In this document: positions 12,861 through 25,480 of the stretch, piece after piece
Layout of the letters: every line of letters starts with the position of its first letter
How positions within the stretch are numbered: position 1 is the stretch's first letter
From: Ottelia alismoides
Lineage: Eukaryota; Streptophyta; Magnoliopsida; Alismatales; Hydrocharitaceae
Length of the DNA stretch: 64,000 nucleotides
Assembly: GCA_037367405.1 (NCBI GenBank)
Contig: JAZKJV010000295.1
Coordinates: forward strand, 1,178,001 to 1,242,000
Direction of reading: 5' to 3'
Translations under genes and position numbers: made by a program
Notes under the pieces: generated by a model
What the model was told of the DNA's origin: nothing
Database searches by the model: none
The model's input: the letters and a program-made list of their open reading frames with translations, nothing else

Positions 12861-13493
12861 TTTTATATTAGTATGATTTTCAACCCCAGGGTTGAGTCTT
12901 AAGAGTACAAACATATTTAGAGGTGGAACGTGCAATTGGGGGTTCATATCTTTACTTTGTTATCGAGGATGGATCATTTGCTGAGCGGTGAACATAGACC
13001 ACGTTTTTTTTCTTGCACATGGATGTGATGGGATAGCATTGCTCTGCAAAGGTGGAGGGCACCAATAATTTATTCTTTCATTATGAGTTCTCTAAGTACA
13101 TCTAGAGATCGGTCAGCATGCCTTCATTGGCGACATTGTACACAAAGACTTTCCTGGAGTCGATGGACCAACAGGAGTTTGGTTCTGGACTTGACATGAT
13201 TGGGATCGTGACTAGCCTCTAGGCCTTTTGTAGAAGAGAAATGGGGTTATATTCCTAGGTGAGAGAATGTATAAGGAGAATGTGATGGAACATGCAAAGT
13301 ACCTTCGGACATTTTGGTCTTTGTAACTATATATTTTAAACTTGTGAAATATATAAGTTTTTGGATGGGCGTCTTCTCGATATCTCGTCCTCTTTCCTTG
13401 AAAACAACCCATGTAAGCTCATTGGGGCACAACGATGATGATTATGAGGCACATAACGTATTTACACCTAGAATGGGGTTTATTCTTCAATCA

Positions 13494-13870
13494 AGATTCT
13501 TTTGTGGACAATGTTGCTTTATTGTTGATTATGTAAGGTGGTTCTCCGACGAGAAGTTCTCCATGGGCTTTTGTACGTGCCTAAGCGTGATCTTACCAGG
13601 TGGAAGAGCAAAAAAAAATGTTGTGATATCATGCTCTAGTACAGAGGGTGAGTACACCATATGGTACATCCTCCGCCATGATGTGGATTTATGTTGCACT
13701 TATCTATATATGAAAAAATGACAGGCACCTAGAATAACAATGTGACAACCGAGCATCTATGCATTTAACAAACATCTCTCTTTTGTGAAATCTGATTCAA
13801 ATGGGGGTCTATTTTTACACTACTAATGTTTCGGGTTGTAAACATGTTCACCATGTAACTTCCTCAAGTT
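13494..13870 (+). pseudogene. Copia RNase H fragment
   Basis: Contains GFCTCLSVILPGGRAKKNVV followed by SCSSTEGEY. This matches the Copia RNase H pattern S-T-S-G-x-x-x-x-L..W-x-S-K-K-Q..V-x-x-S-S-x-E-A-E-Y. A C-D-N-R-A-S-M-H-L box follows at about 13742 (family pattern C-D-N-Q-A-A-x-x-I). The rest of pol is missing. Confidence 0.6.
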
Positions 13871-13911
13871 GCTTTGGAAAAGAGTGTAGCAAACCAAACA
13901 TGATATATATA

Positions 13912-16370
13912 TATAGGGAATTTAATCCAATGGGCCCTATGCCTATTAGAGATGAGATGAGCCTCTCTTTTTAACCATTTGATCTTAATCCAACGATCAT
14001 TGTATTACATTCGTATTGCCCTTTTTAAGAAGATTTTTTCAATCCCTAAATAATAGGAACTGTAACCATAATGGAAAGAAAACTAAATTGAAAATTATAT
14101 GGAATTCTAAAAATAGTACGCATTTATAAAAACATATTGTATTGCAACGAGATAGGATTAATCTGGCGATTTGCAACATAAGGAGATCGATCTTGTAAAC
14201 TGAGGCGATCGATTTGTCTAATGTAAGGTATTATTTTTGAAGATTAAACATTTATTTCACGTTATTAGTAGAATCTGATCGTTTTTTTGTTAGGTTTTCG
14301 ATTTTAGTTTTAAATGTGATGAATTATTTGCGATTGGATTTTAATCATGATATCTCAGAAGCAATGGTGAACAATGATTCTTGGTTGGATTTGGATCGTG
14401 AGAATATCATATGGAAAGGATTGACGATGGATTACTTGCAATTGGATTTGGATCATGAAAACACTATTTCAAAAGGACCATTTTTAAAATATATTGCTTT
14501 TGAATCCTTAAAAATTGCATATATCGCTTATGTTACTGAGTCAAATTACTAAAAAATTTATACCATGTTACTTATGGAAATTATCAAAGGTACTGATAAT
14601 ATGGCATGTATTACTTTTCTATATATTAGTCTTATTGATTCAATTTTATTCACTGGTTACTGATTCAAAGCAATGGTAAATGATGATTCATGGTTGGATT
14701 TGGATCGTCAGAATATCATATGAGAAGGATCGGCGATGGATGACTTGCAATTGGATTTGGATCATGAAAACACTATTTCAGAAGGATCATGTTCAATTTA
14801 TATTATTTTTGAATCCTTAAAAATTACTTATATCACATTATGTTACTGAGTCAAATTACTAAAAAATGATATTAAGTTACTTATGGCCTTTGTCAAAGTT
14901 ACTGACAATATGACATGTATTACTTATATATATATATATTATTCTTACTGATTCAATTGTATTCATTAGTTTCTTATGTATCTTTAAGAAAACATTACAT
15001 GTTACTTGCCAGTTTGTCATTCTTACTGAATCTTTTGTACTGGATTACTAATGTATTTACTTAATTTACTTCTAAGATATTTTATGTTACTATCGCTCAG
15101 ACAATTATTACTCTTCATGCATTACTTCGGAAATATACTGAGGTACTAATGTATTTACATTGGTTACTGAGATGATATTTTAATTTTACTTTTGCCTACA
15201 TAATTGTTACTGCTTCCTCTTTAGTTCTTACAACTCGCAACTACTAGTTTACTAATTCATTTTTATTTCAGGTATGTCAGATGCCCGAATACTTCTGATG
15301 TGTTACAACTCGCAACATCATTCGTGGATGAAAAAATAAAAAATAAACCATTAATGATTGATGTATACTTCCTAATTAAAGAGGCGAGAAGAATATTTTT
15401 GACAATATTATTTAGAACCAATCATTCTGTAACTAATACAAGAGGTAATAACAAATACAGTCATCAAATGAATATATTGATGTGTAACCATAATTTCAGT
15501 AACTAATCACAATGACTCAGTAATATGGACTTGAATATTCAATAATTATTCGTATAACATCAGTAATATTTCCACTCAATTATCTATTAATTATTCAAAA
15601 AATACTAAGTAACTATATCTTCAGTAACACTCATAACTAGTTCAGTACTATAGACATTGTAATTAGTAAATATTGTATGGGCACTAGTAATTACATAATC
15701 AATAATTGATGTATGGATACTAGTAAACATAACTTCAGTAACACTTACAATGAGTTCAGTAATATGGACATTTGTAAATAGTAATTGTTGTATGAACATT
15801 ATTAAGTATAACTTCAGTAAGTAATCATTCTGTAACTCTATAATTTCAGTAATTGATCGTATCGAGTCGGTAATATGGATATGAATATTCAGTAATTGTT
15901 CATATAAACATAAGTATTTTATCTATTCAATTGTCTAGTACATATACAGAAGTACTAAATAACTATAACTTCAGTAACAATCATAATGCATTGAGTAATA
16001 TGCATATTTGTTATCGATAACTATTATGTGGACATTAGTAATTGACGTAATCCGTAATTATTGTAATCATTAATTTACCTTTTCTAATCTATACGTGGAA
16101 TGATCATTCCATAAATAAATTGTATGCCAGCAATAATTTAAGCGTGGATTTTTTATCTTACTAAAACCGACCACCTATTTTTAAGGAAATGATTTAACTT
16201 GAATTCTTATTATGTTAATAGTGCAAAGCACATTATTATTACCAAATCCGTCTCCTACCAAATACAACCACCATATACACGTGGCGAGCCCACGTTTGAT
16301 GCTCACCACAACTCAAATGAGAAAGGGGCTCACTGGAAAAGAATGTAGCAAACTAAATATGGTATATATA
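13912..16370 (+). repeat. AT-rich TTACT/AGTAA repeat tract between duplicated flanks
   Basis: The words TTACTGA, GTTACT, AGTAAT and CAGTAAC recur dozens of times. The orientation switches from mostly TTACT (14550-15270) to mostly AGTAA (15480-16080), as in a large degenerate inverted repeat. The 38-bp sequence GGAAAAGAGTGTAGCAAACC.. with its TATATATATA end occurs just before the tract (13877-13914) and again at 16333-16370. No protein is encoded. Confidence 0.5.
14361..14978 (+). repeat. Two tandem copies of a 309-bp unit
   Basis: 14361-14669 and 14670-14978 both begin GCAATGGT and share long stretches, for example GGTTGGATTTGGATCGT and TTGGATTTGGATCATGAAAA. Copy one keeps an open frame (14316-14552), while copy two has a stop. 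Both end in TTACT-rich sequence. Function unknown. Confidence 0.75.
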
Positions 16371-16377
16371 TATAGAG

Positions 16378-17634
16378 AGAGAGGACTTATCTAGAGGGTC
16401 CTATGCCCATTAACGACTTGGTGAGCACTAATTCTAGGCCATACATGTGTATTAGCAATAACTATCTTTCTAATTATAGGATACCACGTATTTAATAATT
16501 ATTATATTTTGTATTATACAACGTCTTTAAAAAAGGAAAGACGGTTTTGGAAAGAAACACTTCAAATAAATGATTTCGTGTAGATGATTAAGATCCAAAC
16601 GCTATGATAGTAATAAATATACTTTGGTCAAGTAAATGGTTGTTGTAAGATCGATAATATCAAGATAATGATCAGTGATTTACGTACAAATTATTACCTT
16701 GTAGACAATTTAGTAATATGTATACAATGGTCAAGTAAATGTGTGTTGTGAGATAGTAATAACATAACAAATGATTAGTAATACCATTGTCTATGTAATG
16801 CGCATTCGATTCATTTCTATAATATTTTTCCTTTTTCATCAATGAAGCATTCCATTAATTTCACTAATTCATTTTTCCTTATGTGCATGTGTTTAATATT
16901 TTTTTTTCAAATTATTATTTCCATATTAATCGTATAGAAGGAGAATACGTTATATATTATATGTTACTTTCTTACTTGAGCAATGTTTATGCCTTACTGA
17001 CCATTACTTTGTTATTACTGCTCTCATAATAGTCACTACTTGAGAATCGTACACATATTACTGAATCTGTGATATATGACATAGATAAATACATTATTGA
17101 ACACGGAACAACAATTTACTTAAGAACTGTATATATATATATATTACTTGAGTATTGTCTCTAAATTACTGAATTCTGTTCAACATAATAATACATATGA
17201 AAATTACTGACCATTTGTTATGGCTTTACTACCTTCACAATAAGCATTTACTTGACCAGTGTGTATATATTACTGAATTATGTACCATATAATAAAATGA
17301 ATGTAAATTATTGATTGTTGTTTATGTATTACTGATCTCGTAACAACCATTTACTTACCTTTGTATATATACTAGTAACCTGAATATTTGGATCTCAATT
17401 TTCTGCAATAAATCATCAATTTGAACACATCAATTTGAACATTTTCTTTCTTAAACGTTCTTTTTTTAAGAACGCAATATATTTGAAATAATACTTTTGT
17501 TAAATCGTCTTGCATATTAATCTCTTTCCAAAAACAACATCATTCGAAACAGGTAACCACTCAATTGGTAATACACGTGTATGGCCTAAAATTGGTGCTC
17601 ACAGAACTCATTGGATAAAAATCCTATACACGCG
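16378..17634. mobile_element. Non-autonomous DNA-transposon-like element with terminal inverted repeats
   Basis: The left end contains GAGCACTAATTCTAGGCCAT followed by ACATGTGTATTA. The right end, read on the opposite strand, contains GAGCACCAATTTTAGGCCAT followed by ACACGTGTATTA. The outermost bases, GGACTTATC.. and GGATTTTTATCC.., also resemble each other. The interior is AT-rich with the same TTACT/AGTAA words. The first 50 bases resemble 13915-13965 (CCAATGGGCCCTATGCC), suggesting a family. Superfamily and target duplication are not resolved. Confidence 0.5.
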
Positions 17635-17666
17635 CACGCGCACATATATACATATAAGGTTAAATG

Positions 17667-18032
17667 AGGCTACATCCTGGGTGTAGTCAATTGACTACTC
17701 CCACCCCCATTTTCTCCATTTTTTTAGAAAACGGAAATATGTATATTCATCACTATATCCCGCAACATGTCATTCCAATTTCGTCAGAAATAGAGACTCA
17801 TATGTCCTCCATCTGAAGGGGGTCAATTTCAACAATTCTAAGACCGTTAAAATTTGACAGTCTTGATGGAGGGGATAGAAGTCTCGAATTAAGTCGATTT
17901 TTTAATGACACTATGGTAACATATTGTGATCTAAACTCCAATAGGTTTCATTTCAGAAAAATTAAAAAAAATACATGGAAAAATGGATGAGAACATGTAA
18001 ATTAGCTACACCTAGGGAGCATACTCCTTTTT
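17667..18032. mobile_element. Possible MITE with short inverted ends
   Basis: The left end GGCTACATCCTGGGTGTAG and the right end on the other strand (GGAGTATGCTCCCTAGGTGTAGC) are similar inverted sequences around 365 bp of non-coding DNA. The match is imperfect and no target duplication was fixed. Confidence 0.4.
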
Positions 18033-18405
18033 CCTCCACACATATGCACGCACGCACACACACATATGCTCCAACTTCAGAAGTGTTAGAATATATTAGC
18101 CAACGAATAGAATAATTTAGTTGACTCTTTTCCTCTTCCCCCTTTTACCATGTTTTCTTTACTCAATTAGTCTCTTCTCTATGTTAATAGACCTAAGACC
18201 ATGCACTAAATTAATTAATTTCCTATCCCTCACTTCAACTGTAACTGATATGATAGGTTTTCTTATCCACCTAACTTTTCATTCTCATCGTGGAACAAAA
18301 GGTCGATGTACAAGATCAATTGAATGTAAAGCAACCTCAATTTTGGGAGTCCTGCAAGAAAGTTTGAAAAGAATTTATATAAAGGACATTCACCACTTTT
18401 TTCAC

Positions 18406-18411
18406 TTTATT
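18406..18411 (-). terminator. Candidate poly(A) signal AATAAA of the host gene
   Basis: AATAAA reads on the minus strand about 255 bases after the TGA stop of the terminal exon. The distance is normal for a plant 3' UTR. Such hexamers are common by chance in AT-rich DNA, so this is only a candidate. Confidence 0.35.
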
Positions 18412-18665
18412 CAAACATATTGTTAAACATTGCTAATAAGAGAGATGAAACAAAACTTCTACAGAAATTTCTGAAAAATTCCGATTCTGGGAGAGCTGAA
18501 GTATGCAAGTGTAGTAGTGCAATGACTTGACAAGATGCATGCTGAGAAAGAACTAATTAAAATGTATCGGTATTTTCTAAGCCATTCTAGCAATCATGTC
18601 ATTCATTCTGGATGAATTAGTTACAGTAGCTGAGTCCTCAGTGAAGACTTCGTTCTCCGATTTGG

Positions 18666-18796
18666 TCAGGAGCTTGGCAGAAGTCGTCCATTGTACATCT
18701 TATCAAGCAATTCACGAGCCTCCGGTCTCCGAAGAAGGCCCTTGTTGTTTGGCAAGCCAGTGCCCAGACATACTGGGCAGACCAGTTTTCCCCTAC
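18666..18796 (-). CDS. Host gene, terminal exon: end of third and complete fourth CxxCxGxG, stop codon
   Basis: Final coding exon on the minus strand. The acceptor is TTTGCAG just right of 18796. It begins by completing CPNCYGRG, continues with KLVCPVCLGTG (the fourth zinc motif), then LPNNKGLLRRPEAREL, and ends in DKMYNGRLLPSS with TGA at 18668-18666. The conserved-looking hydrophilic tail, undisturbed frame and correct phase support a live gene. The three exons together encode about 135 residues, close to the usual size of mature proteins in this family. No J-domain is present, so the protein would be a DnaJ-zinc-finger-only factor, probably a plastid chaperone or disulfide-type assembly factor (inference). 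The plus-strand ORF over 18596-18856 is only its antisense shadow. Confidence 0.88.
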
Positions 18797-20151
18797 CTGC
18801 AAAGTTTGGAACACATCCGGTCAACAATACATGAGTTTAACATCACCTCAAAGTAGAAATCATTAGCATCCTAGTAAAAAATTGAAGTGATTAGGTGAAT
18901 GCAAGTTGGAACTTCCTGAAAAAAGTTCAGACAATTTTTTTAATAGTACAAAGTCGCCAAGCAAGCTGAAATTATATTGTAAGGTTGTCAACCGGGGGTG
19001 AAACCAATAAAAAAAGACTGCCATTCATAACAAGGAATACAATAAATTTCTCGATGTTGTGATCACATTCGCTAGTATAGTTCATCTGATAATTAGAGCA
19101 AAAAAATCAAAACAAGGCTTATCACAACTGTTAAACGCAATTCCAAGACTTATCTGAGCTTCAACTTTTTCCAACTACCAAAAATTACCATCATGGTATA
19201 CAAAAGAGATGGTCATACAAACATTAGCACAAAAAAATTACAATGACGATTTGAATTAGATGAGTGGAAAATGATCAAGAAGATATTCAATTCTTAATCT
19301 GTATAGAAGGGATAGGCATATTTCTTCCCTTTATGACAAATTTTTTAGAATCTGTATTTTACATTTGTGAACCATTATATTCTATACAAATATATAAGCT
19401 AAAGCTACAACTATTACTTATGAGTACACATGTTCATTCTAATGATGAAATCTTGCCAGTAAACGAACTATTATCACAAGAATCTAAGCCTTAGATCAAG
19501 GCTTCCAAAAAAACATGTGGACACAAACAAAGTTGCAAAAGTTGGTAATCGGTACTCAATCGACCACACCATTGATTAAGGATTAATTGGTACTAGGGCG
19601 ACTCAACAGATTTAGTCGAACTTCAGTCGGTTTTATTTTTTCTTAACTATTTTAAATATATAAATTATTTTTTTATAAATTGTTTTTATACATATATTGT
19701 CATATATTTACATAGATTTAAACATTTTAAATACTACAATGATGAAACAAAAGAAGCAATTGAATAATAAGAAAAGGAAGTAAGTTAATAATAAAAAGGT
19801 TCGCTACAAAACTTTGCAAGCATTCATCCTTAATTTCATCATATTCAGAAACTAATTGTACCTATTCAAATAAGCGTGCAAATGATATCCAAGAAATACA
19901 AGATACCAAATAAATAAAAGATTCATAAATCATATTTAAATGACATCATAAATCATATTGAAATAAACAAATGATACCTATTCAAATAAGTTTACAATCA
20001 TTCATCATATTCATCAGGACAACTAGATATCTACCATAAATCATTCATGAGATAATAATATCAAATAAACAATGACATTAAAAAATAAGATAAAAATACA
20101 AACCCTAGTTACCTTGGTCGATCGGAGGAGAGGAGGCACGAGGAGTTGGTG

Positions 20152-20359
20152 TGTAACACCCATACCCCCAAATATAATCCCACATCTAAAACTTACAAAG
20201 TGTGAGAGTAGGTTATAAGTGGTGGGGATTACTATTTGACAACTTGGGCTTAAGCATTTTGGGTGGTTGTCAACGGGTGTAATTGGGCCCGAACCCAACA
20301 AGTTGTTAGGGTCAGTTTTCCTCAATAACGGACCGGGGACCTAAGCCTGGGACTTTACA
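20152..20359 (+). repeat. TRIM LTR 1
   Basis: TGTAACACCC...GGGACTTTACA, 208 bp. About 90% like LTRs 2 and 3 by eye. Confidence 0.9.
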
Positions 20360-20535
20360 AATGGCATCAGAGCCGATTTCCCTCTGATAGTGGAAAGGAC
20401 TACCCGAGAGGTGGAGCCACCCCTACAAAGAGATATGAGAAAATGGCTACCCGGAGCGTACAACCGCCACTGTCACTGGGAATAAGTGATGGGTCATATC
20501 GCAACAAGGACGTTGCGAATATAAGTGAGGAAGAT

Positions 20536-20741
20536 TGTGACACCCATACCCTCAAATATAGTCCCACATCTAAAACTTACAAAGTGTGAGTGGGTTATAA
20601 GTGGTGGGGATTACTACTTGATAACTTGGGCTTAAGCATTTTGGATGGTTGTCAACAGATCCGTTTAGATCCGAACTCAACAAGTTGTCATGGCCAGTTT
20701 TCCTCAATAACGGACTAGGGACCTAAGCTTGGGACATTACA
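20536..20741 (+). repeat. TRIM LTR 2 (shared middle LTR)
   Basis: TGTGACACCC...GGGACATTACA, 206 bp. It serves as the 3' LTR of the first unit and the 5' LTR of the second. Confidence 0.9.
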
Positions 20742-20917
20742 AATGGTATCAGAGCCAATTTCCCTCTGATAGTGGAAAGGGCTACCTGAGAGGTGGAGCC
20801 ACCCCTACAAATAGATAGGAGGAAATGGCTATCCGAAGCGTGCAGCCGCCACTGTCACTAGGAATAAGTGATGGGCCATGTCGCAACGAGGACGTTGTGA
20901 ATATAAGTGGGGGAGAT

Positions 20918-21124
20918 TGTAACACCCATACCCCCAAATATAATCCCACATCTAAAACTTACAAGAGTGAGAGTGGGTTATAAGTGGTTAAGATTACTAC
21001 TTGATAACTTGGGCTTAAACATTTTGGGTGGTTGTTAACAGATCCATTTGGGTCTGAACCCAACAAGTTGTCAGGGCCAGTTTTCCTCGATAAGGGACCA
21101 AGGACCTAAGCCCGGGACGTTACA
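20918..21124 (+). repeat. TRIM LTR 3
   Basis: TGTAACACCC...GGGACGTTACA, 207 bp, followed directly by the TGGTG target duplication. Confidence 0.9.
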
Positions 21125-21500
21125 TGGTGACACCACGCAAGGAGCAATATGCAATGGTGGTGGAGCACGAGGAGCTGTAGGCGTCACCATCGACGAGCTG
21201 GAGGCGATGGACTTCTTGTCGAGCACAAGGGATGGGGTATCGTGGATTTGAAGACGGGAGGGGGCTTACGGTCTAACATGAAGTCCTCAAAGCACTTATC
21301 GTGTTATCGTGTACTAAGGCTTGTCGAGTTTGTGGATCCCAAAAATCCATATTCAAAGTAGTCGACTCGAGAACCCCACCGAGTCGACTAAACGCGCCGA
21401 CTAGTTGGTCATTGTTTACAAGTTTGGACACATGTGTTACCGATGTCAACATCAAACTACTTACGTCAACATTAAACTTAATGTTCACAAAGCTTGAAGA

Positions 21501-22314
21501 GATGTTCTTCACCGATGTTATTGTATTGATTGATGAGACTAGAGATGTAGTAAATGATAAGCTTGAGGTTCAGAGACATGCCTTAGAGGCTAAAAGATTT
21601 TGTATAAGGCTAAGACTGAATATATGAAGTGCACATTTGATGGAAGCAGTGGTGAAAGAATCGTGGTATGGATAAGAGAAGATAACATTCAGAATAAAGA
21701 TTTTTTAGATACTTGGAATTTACATGATAGGGAAATCGATGGATATGCTACTCGAGAATAAATGCAGGTAGGCTAAAATGAAGAGGAGCTTCAACGGTTC
21801 TATGTGATAAAAAATACATTCGAAAATCAAAGGAAAGTATTATAAAGCAACTATGAGACCTGATATGCTCTATGGATCTGAGTATTGAATTGTGAAAAAT
21901 AGACATGTGGAGAGATTGAAAATAACACAATGAAAAAGCTACAAAGGATGTGTGATCATACACAAAAAGACTGGATTCAGAATGATGCAATCAGAAGGAA
22001 AGTTGGTGTAGCTCCGATAGAAGATAAGATGAAAGAAAACCACTTAAGACAGTTTAACCATTTGCAAAAGAGGTCGTTGATGCACCGGTTAACAGATGCG
22101 AGACTTGGGATGTTGAACCGGCTAAGAGAGGGCAAGTAAGGACCAAGAAGTGTTGGAAGGAGATTATTCAAAGGGATCTTAGTTATTTGGATCTACGCCC
22201 GAGAATGACCCATGATAGATCTGAATGGAGGCAAAGAATCAAAGAATCCATGTAGCCGACCCAACTTAATGTGGGAAAAAGGCTTTATTATCTTCGTTGT
22301 CGTCGTCGTTGTGT
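21501..22314 (+). pseudogene. RTE-type LINE fragment, 3' part
   Basis: Frames include LIDETRDVVNDKLEVQRHALEAK (just after the RT catalytic box in RTE elements). They also include KLQRMCDHTQKDWIQNDAIR followed by RKVGVAPIEDKMKENHLR, the C-terminal region typical of plant RTE LINEs. It ends GTAGCCGACCCAACTTAATG and a TCGTCG/TTGTCG-type simple tail, the usual RTE 3' end. Frameshifts separate the frames. It is the same family as the minus-strand copy at 56485-57550. Confidence 0.8.
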
Positions 22315-22801
<487 letters not shown>

Positions 22802-23567
22802 TTATGATCGAATTATTAAAAAGGTATATTCTTGTGCATACTATTTGTTGAAATTTTAAATATTTAGAAGTAAACAAGTTAACAAGCTCCAGAAACCAGT
22901 TCCATCTATTACCTAGTCTATGAAATACAGCCGGGCTTCATCAGCAAAAGAAAGCAGCATTACTGAAAATGGGATGGAGGTAAACAAACCAGATGATTTT
23001 CTTTCTTGCTTTCCCTGGAACTCAGGCTTCTTCATTAGGCTATGCAAGAGCTTATGAAGAGATTGGAAATTCTGGCCCTACTTCTATGTTACTACTAGGC
23101 ACTTATTTTCTTACCTCATGTATCACGCAAGATATATGAACATATGTAAACTTTTAAGCGAGGTGTGTATTGTTTACTTTGTTATAAAAAGGCAGCTATA
23201 TTTAACCACCCAATTCAGGTTTTCATGAGTTTATAAAACCTTCAATTTTACGAATAATTAACCACCCAATTCAGGTTTGTATGAGCTTTGTTAACTAAAC
23301 AACGACGAGAAAGCCTTGGTTGTAATGTTGAGATTGGTAAGAAGGCATTATGTGTAACGTCCCGGGCTCAAGTCCCCGGTTCGTTATCGAGGAAAACTGG
23401 TCCTGACAACTTGTTGGGTTCAGGCCCAATTACACTCGTTAACCACCCAAAATGCTTAAGCCCAAGTTGTCAAGTAGTAGGTTGCTACTCTACCTTCAGG
23501 ATCTGTTTCTCCCTTCATGTGGCATCTTCGATGAAAAGAGATGATTGACAAAGTCTACTCGATGTGA

Positions 23568-24861
23568 GTGTTGGATGAGATGGGAGACCCTCTTCTGGAG
23601 GAGAATGAGTGGGTAGTTGTCAGGAGGAGGGGCAGGATTCGTCGCAAGCATGATCAAAGGGGAGAGCGGAGCCGTTCCTTCAAAAATCCTTTCGGGAATG
23701 GATGTTTTCGATGTGGCTCAAGTCGACACTGGGCATGTCAATGCCGTGATCCAATACGTTGCTTCCGGTGTGGCCGAGGATCGCACATGAATAGGAGTTG
23801 CCCGTATGGTGGGTCTTCTGGAAAGGGTGGCACCATACTCGTTGGTGAAGAAGAAGGATGGGAGACCCTCTTCCTGGAATCCTCAGACGTTGGCGCGGTT
23901 TCAGCGGGATGCTTCTGCGGAGACGTCGCTCAAATGCCTCCGTGGAGGGTGGTTGCCAAAGGTCTTGCGAGGGAGGAAGCCAACGAACTGCTGCGGTGGA
24001 CGCAGGAAGGTTGGACACAGCTCAAATGGCGGAAGTTTTTGGCTAGAGATGGGTGTCTGGAATCAGAGTTGCTCGATAGAATTTGCGTGAAAGGCATCCC
24101 CTTGGGTGACCGGAGCCTGATCTATATTAAAACATTGTTGAGTAATATAGCGGAGGTGGTAAAGTTGGAAAGCACGGGGTGCCTGTCGGGGGAGCCGATT
24201 GACCCTATCGTCTGGGTGAAAAGGCTCTGCTCGATGAAGCTAAGGTGCTGGAGCGTTTCGTTGAAAGGTAAGATCGTCAACCTGGAGATCGCAAGGGTGG
24301 AGTCGGCGGCCCCGAGGGAGGGGGCGAGTCGGCGCAAGTCGGATGCCGGAGTCTGTGGAGAGGCTTCTGGATTTGGGGAAGCGCTCACGTGGCAGCACAA
24401 CGGAGGCGTCCGTCAAGCACCGGTCGTACGGCGGGGCAGCAGAAGAGGCGGAGAAGTCTCCTTGCCTTTCGCAACATCTTCATTTCGGCGCCTTTTCGGT
24501 GGCGCTCTGCACAACAGGCGAGGAGCTCAAGGCAGATACATTAAAATCTTGGGAGTCCAAGAGTCTTGACGTGTCGTCTAACACTACGAAGGCATGTATG
24601 CAATCAGGTGGCGTGGGTTTGGCCCTCCCGCCATCCGGATCTCAGTTTGTAGTGTGGTTCGGGGCTTCTGATTCGAAAGGTGTTCCCGGATCTCAAGAAG
24701 GTCCATCTAGCTTTATGGGCGGTGCGGAGCCCGAATCCGTGGACCCAGGCACAATCGGGTCCTCTCCAAACAATCCGCATATGATCAATCAAGCAAACCC
24801 TTCCAATTCTAGCTGCACGCAGGCCCAAGCCTCTTCGGGGCCAGCCTCAACAAATATCTGA
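23568..24861 (+). pseudogene. LINE ORF1 (gag-like, two CCHC zinc knuckles)
   Basis: Starts MLDEMGDPLLEENEWVVVRR. Two zinc knuckles follow at residues of about 46-80: CFRCGSSRHWACQC and CFRCGRGSHMNRSC (each C-x2-C-x4-H-x4-C), used for RNA binding in L1 ORF1 proteins. The frame stays open to 24569, but a second frame (24343-24861, containing ESVERLLDLGKRSRGSTTEA) looks like the better continuation, implying a frameshift near 24350. ORF1 lies upstream of ORF2 with a gap of about 0.6 kb. Confidence 0.75.
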
Positions 24862-25480
24862 AGAGAGAGCATATCGGGGGCCTGGACGGGTCGCCACCGC
24901 GAGGCGTCATGGAGGGTGACGGACGCGAAGAGTTTGGGCCACCTAAAAAACTCTTTGGGCGGGAGCAACTCACATCAAAAGTACAATAAGGGAGCGTCAT
25001 GGGCGGCATGCCAGAGTTGACCAGCAACAATCCCGCCACATTGGAACGTGAACCCCTCAATGAGGGGTCGGGTGATGGTAGAGAGGTGGGGCCATTGGTA
25101 AGGGGAGTGCAACTGCTTGCCAAACCAGCTCAGACAGCTCGCGCTGACGGGCAAGGCCGGGGGGTGGAAACGGTCATTGAAGCCAGGTCGCACTGCCAGC
25201 CAGAGATCTGCGGAACTTATCAGAGCCAACGACACCAGGAGGATGAAATCTGTCGATTTGGTATCTTCTATCAAATAAAGAGAGACAGAGGAGCGGAGAG
25301 GAGGCTGAGGAGAGCGGCGACACTTCATTTTGGAGACAGCGAGATGTGGTCGTAGATGGACCCCTTTGCTTGCTCGAGAATGGAGGCACAGTGGAACCGT
25401 TTCTCTATCTTGGACAGAATCATAGCGGAACAGCTGGGGGTAATCCCTCCGCAGAAAAAGAGGTCGCAATCTGTTGCTAA

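Larger units (their letters stand above)
20152..21124 (+). mobile_element. Tandem TRIM: three LTRs and two internal domains
   Basis: A miniature LTR retrotransposon in the order LTR-internal-LTR-internal-LTR. LTRs are 20152-20359, 20536-20741 and 20918-21124 (206-208 bp, TG..CA ends); the internal domains are 176 bp each. Each internal domain starts with a tRNA-Met-type primer-binding site (TGGCATCAGAGCC at 20362, TGGTATCAGAGCC at 20744) and ends in a purine tract (AAGTGGGGGAGAT in the second). The whole array is flanked by a single 5-bp duplication, TGGTG (20147-20151 and 21125-21129). It has no coding capacity and depends on proteins of other elements. Confidence 0.92.

Noticed and set aside
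14550..17400. CRISPR-like or satellite array
   Set aside because: The TTACT/AGTAA words are short, irregularly spaced and on both strands; there is no constant repeat-spacer period.
18596..18856. Plus-strand ORF of 86 codons
   Set aside because: Antisense of the terminal host exon; the minus-strand reading carries CPVCLGTG and joins in phase.
20152..21124. Cassandra-type TRIM with a 5S RNA promoter
   Set aside because: The LTR starts TGTAACACCC as in Cassandra, but no 5S rRNA-like block (A box, C box) is present.
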